Source: an uncultured Chloroflexales bacterium
GTDB lineage: Bacteria > Chloroflexota > Chloroflexia > Chloroflexales > Chloroflexaceae
Assembly (NCBI GenBank): GCA_937902315.1
Contig: CALGUG010000054.1
Coordinates: 186,001 to 250,000 of the forward strand
DNA: 64,000 bases
Direction of reading: 5' to 3'
In this document: positions 1-7,273 of the stretch, piece by piece
Numbering within the stretch: the stretch's first letter is position 1
Layout of the letters: every line of letters begins with the position of its first letter
Notes under the pieces: generated by a model
What the model was told of the DNA's origin: nothing
The model's input: only the letters and a program-made list of their open reading frames with translations
Database searches by the model: none
Made by a program: the position numbers and the translations under genes

Positions 1-921
1 AATCTCGGCGCGGCGTGGCTCCAAGAAGGGCGCCAGCACGATCTTCTCGCCCAAAGTCTCGGGATCTTCGTCGACGGCGAAACCGGGGCCGTCCGAGGCG
101 ATTTCGAACAGAATACCGTTCGGCTCGCGGAAGTAGAGACTCTTGAACCAGTAGCGATCGACCTTGCCGCTATTGGGGATGCGCAGGCTGCGCAGGCGCT
201 CGGCCCAAGTATCGTACTGATCGTCGGAGGTGCGGAAGGCGACGTGATGCACACCGCCCGCGCCCGGCTGTGCGATCGGGAAGCCCGGCTGCACAACCAC
301 ATGCAGCTCGGCGCTCGGCCCACCTTGGCCCATCTCAAAGACGTGTACCGTATGAGCGGGCACCTCGGGGTGGGGGTATTGGCGCACTTCGCGCATACCC
401 ATCACATGCTGCAGCACCAAGGCGGTCGGCTCAAGATCGGGCACGCTGATCATAATCGGCCCCAAGCCACGGATCTGGTATTCGGCGGGCACCGGGCTGC
501 GCTCCCACGGATAGGCCTCGCCAACGCCGCCATCGTCGACCAAGGCTAGGCGCTGTCCCTCGAAGTCTTCGAAATCGAGCGTTAAGCGACCGTCGCGTTC
601 GACCAGTTGGCCGGTTTTGACCTGCTTGTCGTTGAGACGCTGTTGCCACCACTCTAGCGCTTCGCGCCCATTGACGCGCAGGTAAGTGCGTGTGATCGAG
701 TGGGTGCCGCGTCGTTCGCGCGGAACGGGCCAGTCGAAGAAGGTCAGATCGCTGCCGGGCGTGCCTTTGGCGTCGGCATAAAACAGGTGGTAGGCGCTTA
801 CGTCGTCTTGGTTGACCGAGCGCTTCACCAAGCGCATGCCGAGCGTTTGGGTATAGAAACGGTGGTTTTCGCGAATCTGAGCAGAAACCGCCGTCAAGTG
901 ATGAATACCGAGCAATTCCAT
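1..921 (-). CDS. Ring-cleaving dioxygenase, glyoxalase fold (MhqO-like), 3' end outside window
   Basis: The gene begins with ATG at 921 and stays open to the window edge, giving 307 residues with no stop. The product starts [15 protein letters not shown] and has the two-module vicinal-oxygen-chelate architecture: an N-terminal module (about residues 1-130) with the metal-ligand type HH near residue 7, and a second module with [11 protein letters not shown] around residue 220 and a late [11 protein letters not shown] strand carrying the expected Glu ligand. Members of this family are metal-dependent extradiol-type dioxygenases acting on hydroquinone or catechol-like compounds; B. subtilis MhqO is the best-known relative. 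It lies 46 bp downstream of a paralogue on the same strand, so both are probably co-transcribed from the operator-controlled promoter near 2050. The exact substrate cannot be read from the sequence; family assignment is firm, and the end is missing only because the window stops. Confidence 0.88.
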   Translation of the reverse strand, partial: MELLGIHHLTAVSAQIRENHRFYTQTLGMRLVKRSVNQDDVSAYHLFYADAKGTPGSDLTFFDWPVPRERRGTHSITRTYLRVNGREALEWWQQRLNDKQVKTGQLVERDGRLTLDFEDFEGQRLALVDDGGVGEAYPWERSPVPAEYQIRGLGPIMISVPDLEPTALVLQHVMGMREVRQYPHPEVPAHTVHVFEMGQGGPSAELHVVVQPGFPIAQPGAGGVHHVAFRTSDDQYDTWAERLRSLRIPNSGKVDRYWFKSLYFREPNGILFEIASDGPGFAVDEDPETLGEKIVLAPFLEPRRAEI

Positions 922-967
922 AAAAAACCTCCAATAGGGTGCCGCAGCAGTTCTGAACAGTTTCGAA

Positions 968-1930
968 CTAGATAAGCGGCTGCAAGTTGGCTTCGATCTC
1001 GCTGCGGCGATCTTCTAGGGCGGGTGGCAGCGTTAAACGATTCGCATCCACTGGTCCATCGACGAAGAAGCCCGGTTCGTCGGTAGCCAGCTCTATCAAA
1101 ACGCCGTTGGGTTCGCGAACATAGATCGAACGAAAGTAGTGGCGATCGATCACCCCGCTGTGACGATAGCCGAATTGACTGATGCGCTCGGCCCAGGCTT
1201 GAATCGATTGGTTAGCCGGGACACGCAGGGCGAGATGGTGAACGCCGCCCGCGCCGTACTTGGCGGCTGGCAGGTCGTCGCGCACCGTCACGTGCAACTG
1301 CTGTTGGAGCTTGCCCTCGCCCATTGTATAGACATAGGTCTGAAATTTGGGCGCTCCTTGGGCGGGATAGCTATCGCGCCGTTCCAAACCTAAAACCTCG
1401 CGCAGAAAGCGATCGGTCGGCGCAAGGATCGGCACCATAATGTTGACATAAGCTAAGCCGCGGATCTGGTGTTCGGCGGGCACCGGGCTGGCATCCCAAG
1501 GGAAGGCCGCTTCTTGGCCGCCATCGTCGATCAGCGAGAGTTGGGTACCTTCACGATCTTCAAAGTCGATCACACGATGCCCATTGCGTTCGTGTACGAT
1601 CGTGCGCTGTACCCCAAACGAGTCGAGACGGTCTTGCCAATAGTCGAAGCTATTGTCACTTGCGATTCGTAGGCCGCTACGGATAATGCTGTTATTCCCG
1701 TGACGCTCTCGCGCGGCCTTCAGCAGATCGAAAAAGGTGAGATCGGAGCCGACGCTCGCAGCGCCATCTCCATAGAAGAGGTGGTACATGCGAGGATCAT
1801 CTTGATTGACCGTTTTGAGAAGAGGTCGCATGCCGAGAACTTGGGTATAGAAATCATGTGAGCGTTGGATATGAGCACTCAGCGCGCTCACATGGTGCAT
1901 CCCCGTGGGTTGGAAATTTTGCTCGGACAT
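968..1930 (-). CDS. Ring-cleaving dioxygenase, glyoxalase fold (MhqO-like), paralogue
   Basis: This encodes 320 residues from ATG at 1930, which has AAAGGA about seven bases upstream; a TTG two codons further up is a less likely start. It shares architecture and many motifs with the partial gene beside it ([54 protein letters not shown]), so the two are a tandem duplication that has diverged. Like its neighbour it should be a cytoplasmic, metal-dependent dioxygenase or related VOC enzyme for quinone or aromatic detoxification, using His and Glu ligands from both modules. The gene is the first in the minus-strand transcript, and the promoter region carries two identical palindromes, suggesting repression by a MarR- or HxlR-type regulator that is not encoded within the window. 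Confidence 0.88.
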   Translation of the reverse strand: MSEQNFQPTGMHHVSALSAHIQRSHDFYTQVLGMRPLLKTVNQDDPRMYHLFYGDGAASVGSDLTFFDLLKAARERHGNNSIIRSGLRIASDNSFDYWQDRLDSFGVQRTIVHERNGHRVIDFEDREGTQLSLIDDGGQEAAFPWDASPVPAEHQIRGLAYVNIMVPILAPTDRFLREVLGLERRDSYPAQGAPKFQTYVYTMGEGKLQQQLHVTVRDDLPAAKYGAGGVHHLALRVPANQSIQAWAERISQFGYRHSGVIDRHYFRSIYVREPNGVLIELATDEPGFFVDGPVDANRLTLPPALEDRRSEIEANLQPLI

Positions 1931-1954
1931 GACCAATTCCTTTCTTTGTCATAT

Positions 1955-1970
1955 AGTTTATATCTAAACT
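1955..1970. promoter_or_regulatory. Palindromic operator, copy 1
   Basis: AGTTTA-TATC-TAAACT is a perfect 6-bp inverted repeat with a 4-bp spacer, 25 bp upstream of the dioxygenase start. The same arms recur at 2045-2060. Its spacing and position fit a dimeric winged-helix repressor site; the regulator's identity is inferred, not seen. Confidence 0.6.
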
Positions 1971-2044
1971 TATGACATCTGAAGAGCAATCTCCGTTCCA
2001 GTAAGCAGCTTTGGTTCGGATGGCGATCGCTTCAGCGTACTGAA

Positions 2045-2073
2045 AGTTTAGCACTAAACTATAAGCTTGTCAA
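2045..2073 (-). promoter_or_regulatory. Minus-strand promoter with embedded operator, copy 2
   Basis: Read on the minus strand there is TTGACA (2073-2068), a 17-bp spacer and TAAACT (2050-2045), a good sigma-70-type promoter for the dioxygenase genes. The palindrome AGTTTA-GCAC-TAAACT (2045-2060) covers the -10 box and part of the spacer, so a bound repressor would block RNA polymerase. The palindrome is identical in its arms to the one at 1955-1970, 90 bp away. The site also lies upstream of the divergent BenE gene and may control both directions. Confidence 0.65.
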
Positions 2074-2157
2074 TAGTGCTGCCTTTCTGGTGTATGATAG
2101 TGTTCTCATTTTTGTGTGACCCTACAAGTGGATATCGCTTCACCAAAAGGAAGGTCT

Positions 2158-3396
2158 ATGCAATTGGAGCGTGAACGGCCTCAGCCGGGCCAGAACGTGC
2201 GCAATCTTGTGAGCAGCCTCGTTCCTTCGACTTGGATCGCTGGACTCTTGATCGTGATTATTGGCTTCGCTGGCTCGATCGTGTTGGTGTTGCCAGCGGC
2301 AGATGCGGCGGGCCTTTCGCAAGCCGAACTAGGCTCGTGGGTTTGGGCCGTTTCGTTAGCGAGCGGCCTTGCGACGATCATTTTATCGCTCTGGTACGGA
2401 AAACCCGTTATTACTGCATGGTCGACGCCCGGCTTGGTGCTTTTGGGCAGCAGTCTGGCTTACTACAGCATCGCCGAGGCGGTCGGTGTCTACATTGTGG
2501 TTTCGATCGTGATTATGTTATTGGGCTTTTCTGGTCTGTTTGAACGGGTGGTAGCCCTCATCCCTCAGCCGGTCGCTATGGCGGTTATGGGCGGCCTGTT
2601 GTTTAAATACGGCATCGCGCTGTTCACGGGCTTGAAGACCGATCCTTGGATCGTCTTGGCGGTGATGCTGGTCTTTCTGTGGTTGCGGCGCATCAAGATG
2701 CGTGTGCCGATCGCGGGGGCGCTGTTGGTCGGCTTCGGGGCGGCTTTTCTGGCGGGCAAGCTCGATCTGTCGGGTGTGCGGCTTGAACTGGCTGCGCCTG
2801 TGCTGATCTGGCCGCAGTTTACGCTCAGTTCGCTGCTCGGTTTGGGCCTGCCTCTGTTGGTGCTGGCGCTGGCCTCGCAAGACTTGCCCGGTTTTGTAGT
2901 GATGCGGGCCGCTGGTTATGAACCGCCGGTGAACGGTGCGCTAGTGATCACTGGTTTGGTGAGTCTGCTCTTCGCCCCTATGCTCAACCACGGCACAACC
3001 ATGGCGGCTATTACGGCGGCGATCGGCAACGCGCCCGAAGCTCACCCCGACCCTAAACGACGCTATGCCGCTGGTGTAGCGACCGGCTTGATCAAGATCA
3101 CCTTCGGCATTTTCGGCGTGACGATTGTTAGCCTGCTTGCGGCGCTACCACCCGCTGTGATCGCGGCGATCGCTGGCTTGGCGCTGTCGGGGACGATCTT
3201 GCAGTGTTTGATCGGCGGCTTCCAAGAGGCCGAGCATCGCGATGCCAGCCTGTGGGCTTTGTTGATCACCGCTTCGGATGTGCAATTGTTTGGAATCGGC
3301 AGCGCCTTCTGGGGTTTTGTGGTTGGTGTGCTTGTTCACGCTCTGCTGACCGGCGGCCGAAAAGCCTTGCCCGAAGCCCAAAAAGCGCAGGCCTGA
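2158..3396 (+). CDS. benE: BenE-type benzoate/H+ symporter family protein
   Basis: This encodes 412 residues from ATG at 2158, preceded by a strong AAAGGAAGG site; an upstream in-frame GTG at 2116 lacks a ribosome-binding site. The protein is almost entirely hydrophobic, with about 11-12 membrane segments, and shows the family signatures TAWSTPGLVLL near residue 90 and FAPMLNHGTTMAAITAAIG near residue 280. BenE relatives import benzoate or similar aromatic acids with protons and belong to the wider nucleobase-ascorbate transporter fold. It diverges from the aromatic-ring dioxygenase pair across a region with two shared operators, which supports a role in uptake or efflux of an aromatic compound that those enzymes handle. 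The substrate itself is inferred from family only. Confidence 0.85.
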   Translation: MQLERERPQPGQNVRNLVSSLVPSTWIAGLLIVIIGFAGSIVLVLPAADAAGLSQAELGSWVWAVSLASGLATIILSLWYGKPVITAWSTPGLVLLGSSLAYYSIAEAVGVYIVVSIVIMLLGFSGLFERVVALIPQPVAMAVMGGLLFKYGIALFTGLKTDPWIVLAVMLVFLWLRRIKMRVPIAGALLVGFGAAFLAGKLDLSGVRLELAAPVLIWPQFTLSSLLGLGLPLLVLALASQDLPGFVVMRAAGYEPPVNGALVITGLVSLLFAPMLNHGTTMAAITAAIGNAPEAHPDPKRRYAAGVATGLIKITFGIFGVTIVSLLAALPPAVIAAIAGLALSGTILQCLIGGFQEAEHRDASLWALLITASDVQLFGIGSAFWGFVVGVLVHALLTGGRKALPEAQKAQA

Positions 3397-3423
3397 TAAG
3401 CTTTAAGCGGCCCAGAATCTTCC

Positions 3424-3429
3424 TATAAT
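3424..3429 (+). promoter_or_regulatory. -10 box upstream of cupin gene
   Basis: A consensus TATAAT lies 42 bp before the cupin start in the gap after BenE. No good -35 box is seen, so the cupin may have its own weak or activated promoter. Confidence 0.35.
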
Positions 3430-3470
3430 GTGCTTGTTCAGCCGTTTTGCAACTACGAGAGGAGAAAAGC

Positions 3471-3794
3471 ATGCTGTTTAAACCTGAAGACTTCGAGCGG
3501 GTCGAACTGTTTCCGGGCGTTTGGCGTCATACCGTTAGTTATGGAGAACAGATCCATATCGTGCACATCACGGGCGAGGCGGGCGCTGTGGTGCCGACCC
3601 ACCAACACGTGCACGAGCAAGCGGGCGTGGTGTTGACGGGCCAGTTAGAGCTGACGATTGGCGACGAGCCGCCCCGCCTGCTCAACCCGGGCGATGGCTA
3701 CGCTATTCCCAGCAACACACCTCATAGCGCGCGCTGGCCGGTTGCTGGCACGGTCTACGATATCTTCTCGCCGGTTCGCAAAGAGTACATCTAA
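3471..3794 (+). CDS. Small single-domain cupin protein
   Basis: ATG at 3471 follows GAGAGGAG at a good distance and gives 107 residues. The sequence has the cupin metal-site pattern HQHVHEQ (around residues 45-51) with a following Glu, the glycine turn GQLELTIGDEPPRLLNPGD and a second-strand His in PSNTPHSARW. Proteins of this size are small beta-barrels that bind a metal and act as isomerases, dioxygenases or ligand sensors. It follows the BenE gene in the same direction, 74 bp later, and may belong to the same aromatic or quinone response, but no particular reaction can be assigned. Confidence 0.8.
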   Translation: MLFKPEDFERVELFPGVWRHTVSYGEQIHIVHITGEAGAVVPTHQHVHEQAGVVLTGQLELTIGDEPPRLLNPGDGYAIPSNTPHSARWPVAGTVYDIFSPVRKEYI

Positions 3795-4172
3795 GACCAA
3801 ATCCGTTTAAAGACGTGCATGCTCTTCGCTCAGAAAAACGAAAAGCCGGGAAAGATCTAGTCACGTTCCGCTCTGCCGAAGGCCAAAGAGAACCTAATCA
3901 ACCGGATTTGGTATAAGCCGCGATTCACTGGATCTCTTCGTCTCTTTCCCTGGGGTTCGTTGTTGAGCCAAGCGCTCATTGAGGCAGTGTTGAAACCAGC
4001 TTGGTGCTTGCACCTGGCTGGTTGCAGCGCAGGCCGCGAAGCACTTGCTGGCCTGAATGGGAGGGCGGCGATTTGGTAGCCGTAGGCGGACGCGCTTAAG
4101 CACTTTTTTGGGGTAGATGTGTCGTCGCCTACAACAATACGATAGATGCCCATAGTGGCCTTGTCAAAGGCG
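3795..4172. other. Gene-free stretch with repeat fragments
   Basis: No credible gene is visible. The DNA is built of fragments of the genome's interspersed repeat: a segment around 3843-3915 (containing CGTTCCGCTCTGCCGAAGGC) is also found in inverted form near 23275-23350, and the repeat core lies at 4077-4096. Several open frames here are by-products of these repeats. Confidence 0.6.
4077..4096 (+). repeat. Interspersed repeat core, copy 1
   Basis: TAGCCGTAGGCGGACGCGCT, one of ten copies in the window (core TAGCCGNAGGCGGACGCGCT), always in intergenic DNA. Confidence 0.8.
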
Positions 4173-4206
4173 AAAAAAGAGATCTGGCACTCAAACGCCA
4201 GATCTC
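4173..4206 (-). terminator. Rho-independent terminator of the RqcH-like gene
   Basis: On the minus strand GAGATCTGGC and GCCAGATCTC form a perfect 10-bp stem with an 8-base loop, followed by six Ts. It begins 27 bp past the stop codon at 4234. Confidence 0.85.
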
Positions 4207-4233
4207 TCTCTTTTGGCGAAGCTAGCGCGTGGA

Positions 4234-6027
4234 TCACCAAGGCGGCAAGGGCTTGACCCGCAAGGTGCGCTCGGCGCGGTAGTTGACCAAGCTGGGTGGC
4301 CCGTTGGGAATGCGGCGAACCGTGGTGCGACGCGCGATCTCGACTTCGACGCTGGCTTCGTCGCGGAATGGGCTGAAGTAGGCCGCCAGACCGGCCGCCT
4401 CGCGGAAGGTCGATTCGGGGATCTCGCGCCCGTCGCCGCGCACGATCACATGCGCGCCCGGGAGGTTGCGCACATGCAGCCACCAGTCGTCGCCGCGCGC
4501 GATCTTAAAGGTGACTTCGCTGTTTTGACTGCTGCTGCGCCCCACAAAAATATCGAAGCCATCGCTGGAAACCAAGTGCAGCGGGCGCACTTTGGCGCTC
4601 TTGGGCTTGCGCTTGGCGTTGTTTTTCTCTTCGTGCAAGTAGCCCGCTTCGAGCGCATCTTGGGCGATCTGCTCGATCTGCTCGAAACTATCGGCGATCT
4701 CAAGCAGCGCCAGCATCTCGTCGATGCCGTTGAGCTGATTTTGGGCCGCAGCCATGCGTTCGGGCAGGCCAGCGATGGCGTTTTTGGCTTTTTCGTAGGC
4801 CTTAAAGCGCTGCTGAGCGACCTCGACCGGGCTGCGTAGCGGATCGAGCTGAATGGTTTTGCCCTCGACCATGATGCTGGCTTGGCGCGGCTTGATCTCG
4901 TGCAGATAGGCGAAGATCATCTCGCCCTCCCAGCGCAACTGTTCCAGCTCTTGGGCGCGCTCGAATTCGGCTTGGAGCTGTTCGTTTTGGCGGGCAAAGC
5001 GGGCGCGTGTCTGCTGAAGCTGCTCGGCCAGCGCGTCGCGACGCTGGCGGTGCGATGTAAAGCCTTCTTGAGCGCTGTAGAAGCGTTCGAGCGCGACGCT
5101 CATGCTCTCGCAGGGCTGGGCGCCTTGGTACTGCTCCATCAGATAGGGCGCATAGGCGATAAGCTCGCCGTCGCGCTCGACCAAGCTCGGCTCTGGCTCG
5201 CTGTTCCACAGATCGCGCAGGCGGGCCGCCAAGAGATACCAGGGCAGTTCGGGGTTGAGCTGCGTATCGAGCGGCAGACCTGCCCGCGCCACTACTTCGC
5301 GCGCCATTTGGGGCGAAACGGCTTTATAGGCCCCCACGATCGCCTTGACCAGATTCTTCTCTTTGCCGTTTTGGAACGATTCGAAACCTGCTGCGCTGGC
5401 GGTGCGTGGGTCGCGCTTGGTGGTTTGGGCCGGAGGAAACTCGTAGATGCTGCGCGGCATGATTACACGCTGGCTCATTTTGGGCGTCACACGTTTGATT
5501 GCGTCGAGCACAACGTTGTTATCGTCGACGAGCATAATATTGCTGCGCCGCTCCATGGTCTCGATAATCAGCTCAGTGTGAACCAGTTCGCTCTCTTCCT
5601 CTTCGCTGGGCAGCAGAGTCTCGCCTTCATCTTCCTCGTTTAGCTCGATGCTGTCGGCATCTAGATTATCAGCAAGCGCTCGGTTACGGTTGCGCGACTC
5701 GCGCTCTTTAGCTATACTTAGAAGTAATATCCGTTCAAGCGGTGGCTGTTCGATCGCGGTAATGCGACCACCAAGAATATATTTGCGAAGCAACAAGAGC
5801 AACGGTGTGACTTGATCAACGCCGCGCGTCAGTTTACCTCGCACAAGATGCACACGGGCGTGTACCGGATGCGCTGAAGCCAACACCTGCCAACGTTGAC
5901 GGTGAGCGTACACCTCAAGCCCAAGACTTAAGGGGCTTGTCAAAACAACGCGCTGAATACGACCACCCAAAATGGTGGATGCTAGTTCATCGGCGACGGC
6001 AGAAAGTGTTAACGCATCGAATTGCAT
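4234..6027 (-). CDS. rqcH: RqcH/NFACT-family ribosome quality control protein
   Basis: This is a 597-residue protein beginning MQFDALTLSAVADEL. It has the NFACT layout: NFACT-N domain (about 1-250), a long coiled-coil middle (about 290-430) and the C-terminal NFACT-R domain (about 470-585) with FVGRSSSQNSEVTFKIA and DDWWLHVRNLPGAHVI. In bacteria these proteins (RqcH, older name FbpA/YloA) bind obstructed 50S subunits and recruit tRNA-Ala to add C-terminal alanine tails that mark stalled nascent chains. The position of the conserved Asp-Arg pair in the NFACT-N domain here reads ER (PPLERILLL), a possible conservative change. An acidic insertion (residues about 120-150, rich in Glu and Asp) is also unusual. 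The first 120 codons are visibly more AT-rich than the rest. It diverges from gmk with a 58-bp gap. Confidence 0.9.
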   Translation of the reverse strand: MQFDALTLSAVADELASTILGGRIQRVVLTSPLSLGLEVYAHRQRWQVLASAHPVHARVHLVRGKLTRGVDQVTPLLLLLRKYILGGRITAIEQPPLERILLLSIAKERESRNRNRALADNLDADSIELNEEDEGETLLPSEEEESELVHTELIIETMERRSNIMLVDDNNVVLDAIKRVTPKMSQRVIMPRSIYEFPPAQTTKRDPRTASAAGFESFQNGKEKNLVKAIVGAYKAVSPQMAREVVARAGLPLDTQLNPELPWYLLAARLRDLWNSEPEPSLVERDGELIAYAPYLMEQYQGAQPCESMSVALERFYSAQEGFTSHRQRRDALAEQLQQTRARFARQNEQLQAEFERAQELEQLRWEGEMIFAYLHEIKPRQASIMVEGKTIQLDPLRSPVEVAQQRFKAYEKAKNAIAGLPERMAAAQNQLNGIDEMLALLEIADSFEQIEQIAQDALEAGYLHEEKNNAKRKPKSAKVRPLHLVSSDGFDIFVGRSSSQNSEVTFKIARGDDWWLHVRNLPGAHVIVRGDGREIPESTFREAAGLAAYFSPFRDEASVEVEIARRTTVRRIPNGPPSLVNYRAERTLRVKPLPPW

Positions 6028-6085
6028 ACCAGTACCAAAACCATTCTTCTAAAGAGCGTATAACTTCATAAAGGATACCATATCA

Positions 6086-6718
6086 ATGACCGCCTCGCTA
6101 CGAAATCCGATCTTGGAGGGTTCTCCACCATACCCATTGCTTGTTGTTTTATCTGGTCCTTCGGGTGTTGGTAAGGACTCGGCGCTGATGCGCATGCGAG
6201 AATTCGGCTTTCCATTTGATTTTGTTGTGACCGCTACCAGTCGACCCAAGCGTGTTGGCGAGATCGATGGCTATGACTATCATTTTGTCAGCAAAGAACG
6301 CTTTGAAGAGATGATCGCCAATGAGGAGCTTTTGGAGTGGGCCGAGGTTTATGGGCACTACAAAGGCATTCCTAAAACCGAGATCCGCAACGCCTTGGCT
6401 AGTGGGCGCGATGTTATTTTACGTATCGACGTTCAAGGCGTGCGCACGATTAAGCGCTTGGTGCCCGAAGCTGTGTTTATCTTTCTTGCACCAAGCAACA
6501 TGGATGAATTGCGTCGACGTTTAACTTTACGACGCACCGAAACGCCAGAGGATCTTGAACGTCGCATCGCAGTTGCCCAGTCAGAGATGGAGCAAGTCGG
6601 TTATTTCGATTATGTTGTTATCAATTCCGAAGACCGACTTGATGAAGCAGTTGGCCAAATTCGTGCCATTATTGTTGCAGAAAAGCAACGTGTTATTCCC
6701 CGAAGGATGCAGTTATGA
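6086..6718 (+). CDS. gmk: Guanylate kinase
   Basis: The 210-residue product phosphorylates GMP to GDP with ATP. The P-loop GPSGVGKDS lies at residues 24-32; the common GKGT/GKST is here GKDS. The GMP-binding part includes TSRPKRVGEIDGYDYHFVS and the lid carries RRTETPEDLERR, both characteristic of bacterial Gmk. It is the first gene of a plus-strand operon; its stop codon overlaps the start of the next gene by four bases (ATGA). Confidence 0.95.
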   Translation: MTASLRNPILEGSPPYPLLVVLSGPSGVGKDSALMRMREFGFPFDFVVTATSRPKRVGEIDGYDYHFVSKERFEEMIANEELLEWAEVYGHYKGIPKTEIRNALASGRDVILRIDVQGVRTIKRLVPEAVFIFLAPSNMDELRRRLTLRRTETPEDLERRIAVAQSEMEQVGYFDYVVINSEDRLDEAVGQIRAIIVAEKQRVIPRRMQL

Positions 6719-7269
6719 CCACTATTGCAGAACGACTTCAAGAAGATATGAAAGATGCCATGCGCAGCGGCGATAAGTTCCGCTTGGGCGTGATTCGCAT
6801 GGCTCGCGCGGCTTTGCAAACCGCTCAGCAAGATGCTGCCAAGGCGCGTTACGACGCTGCCAAAGCCGAGCTTGAGAAAAAGTACGGCAACGATGTCGCC
6901 GCCATCGAAGCCGAGTTGGAGAAGATCGATATCAATCCGCGCGCTCCGCTCGACGAGGCGACTCAGCAGAACGTGATCAGCCAAGAGGTCAAGCGCCGCC
7001 ATTCGGCAGCCGAGGTCTTCCGTAAGGGCGGGCGCGAAGATCGTGCTCAACAAGAAGAAGCCGAAGCCGAGATCTTGGCTGCCTACCTGCCCAAGCAGCT
7101 CTCTGCCGACGAGCTACGCCCGCAGGTCGCTGCGCTGATCGCGGAGTTGGGTCTGCAAGGCCCATCGTCGATGGGCAAGCTAATGCCCGTCTTGATGGAG
7201 CGTTTCAAGGGTCAGGCCGAGGGTCGTATTTTGAGCCAGCTCGCACGCGAGCTTCTAGCACAGAGCTAA
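6715..7269 (+). CDS. yqeY: GatB/YqeY-domain protein
   Basis: This 184-residue protein begins MTTIAERLQEDMKDAMRSGDKFRLGVIRM, the usual YqeY start, and ends with the helical bundle motif GPSSMGKLMPVLMERFKGQAEGR. YqeY proteins share the tRNA-tail domain of the GatB amidotransferase subunit and are thought to touch tRNA, though their function is not settled. Compared with the usual length of about 150 residues, an extra charged alanine-rich helix (about 40-75, repeated AAKA and EAEL units) is inserted. It is translationally coupled to gmk and sits 4 bp before the 7TMR-HD gene. Confidence 0.9.
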   Translation: MTTIAERLQEDMKDAMRSGDKFRLGVIRMARAALQTAQQDAAKARYDAAKAELEKKYGNDVAAIEAELEKIDINPRAPLDEATQQNVISQEVKRRHSAAEVFRKGGREDRAQQEEAEAEILAAYLPKQLSADELRPQVAALIAELGLQGPSSMGKLMPVLMERFKGQAEGRILSQLARELLAQS

Positions 7270-7273
7270 GCCT

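Noticed and set aside
431..934. A 167-codon frame over the partial dioxygenase gene
   Set aside because: The true gene is in another minus-strand frame that is open to the window edge and encodes a full glyoxalase-fold sequence.
3857..4483. A 208-codon open frame overlapping the RqcH-like gene end
   Set aside because: It overlaps a clear gene and its terminator, and its intergenic part is made of interspersed repeat DNA.
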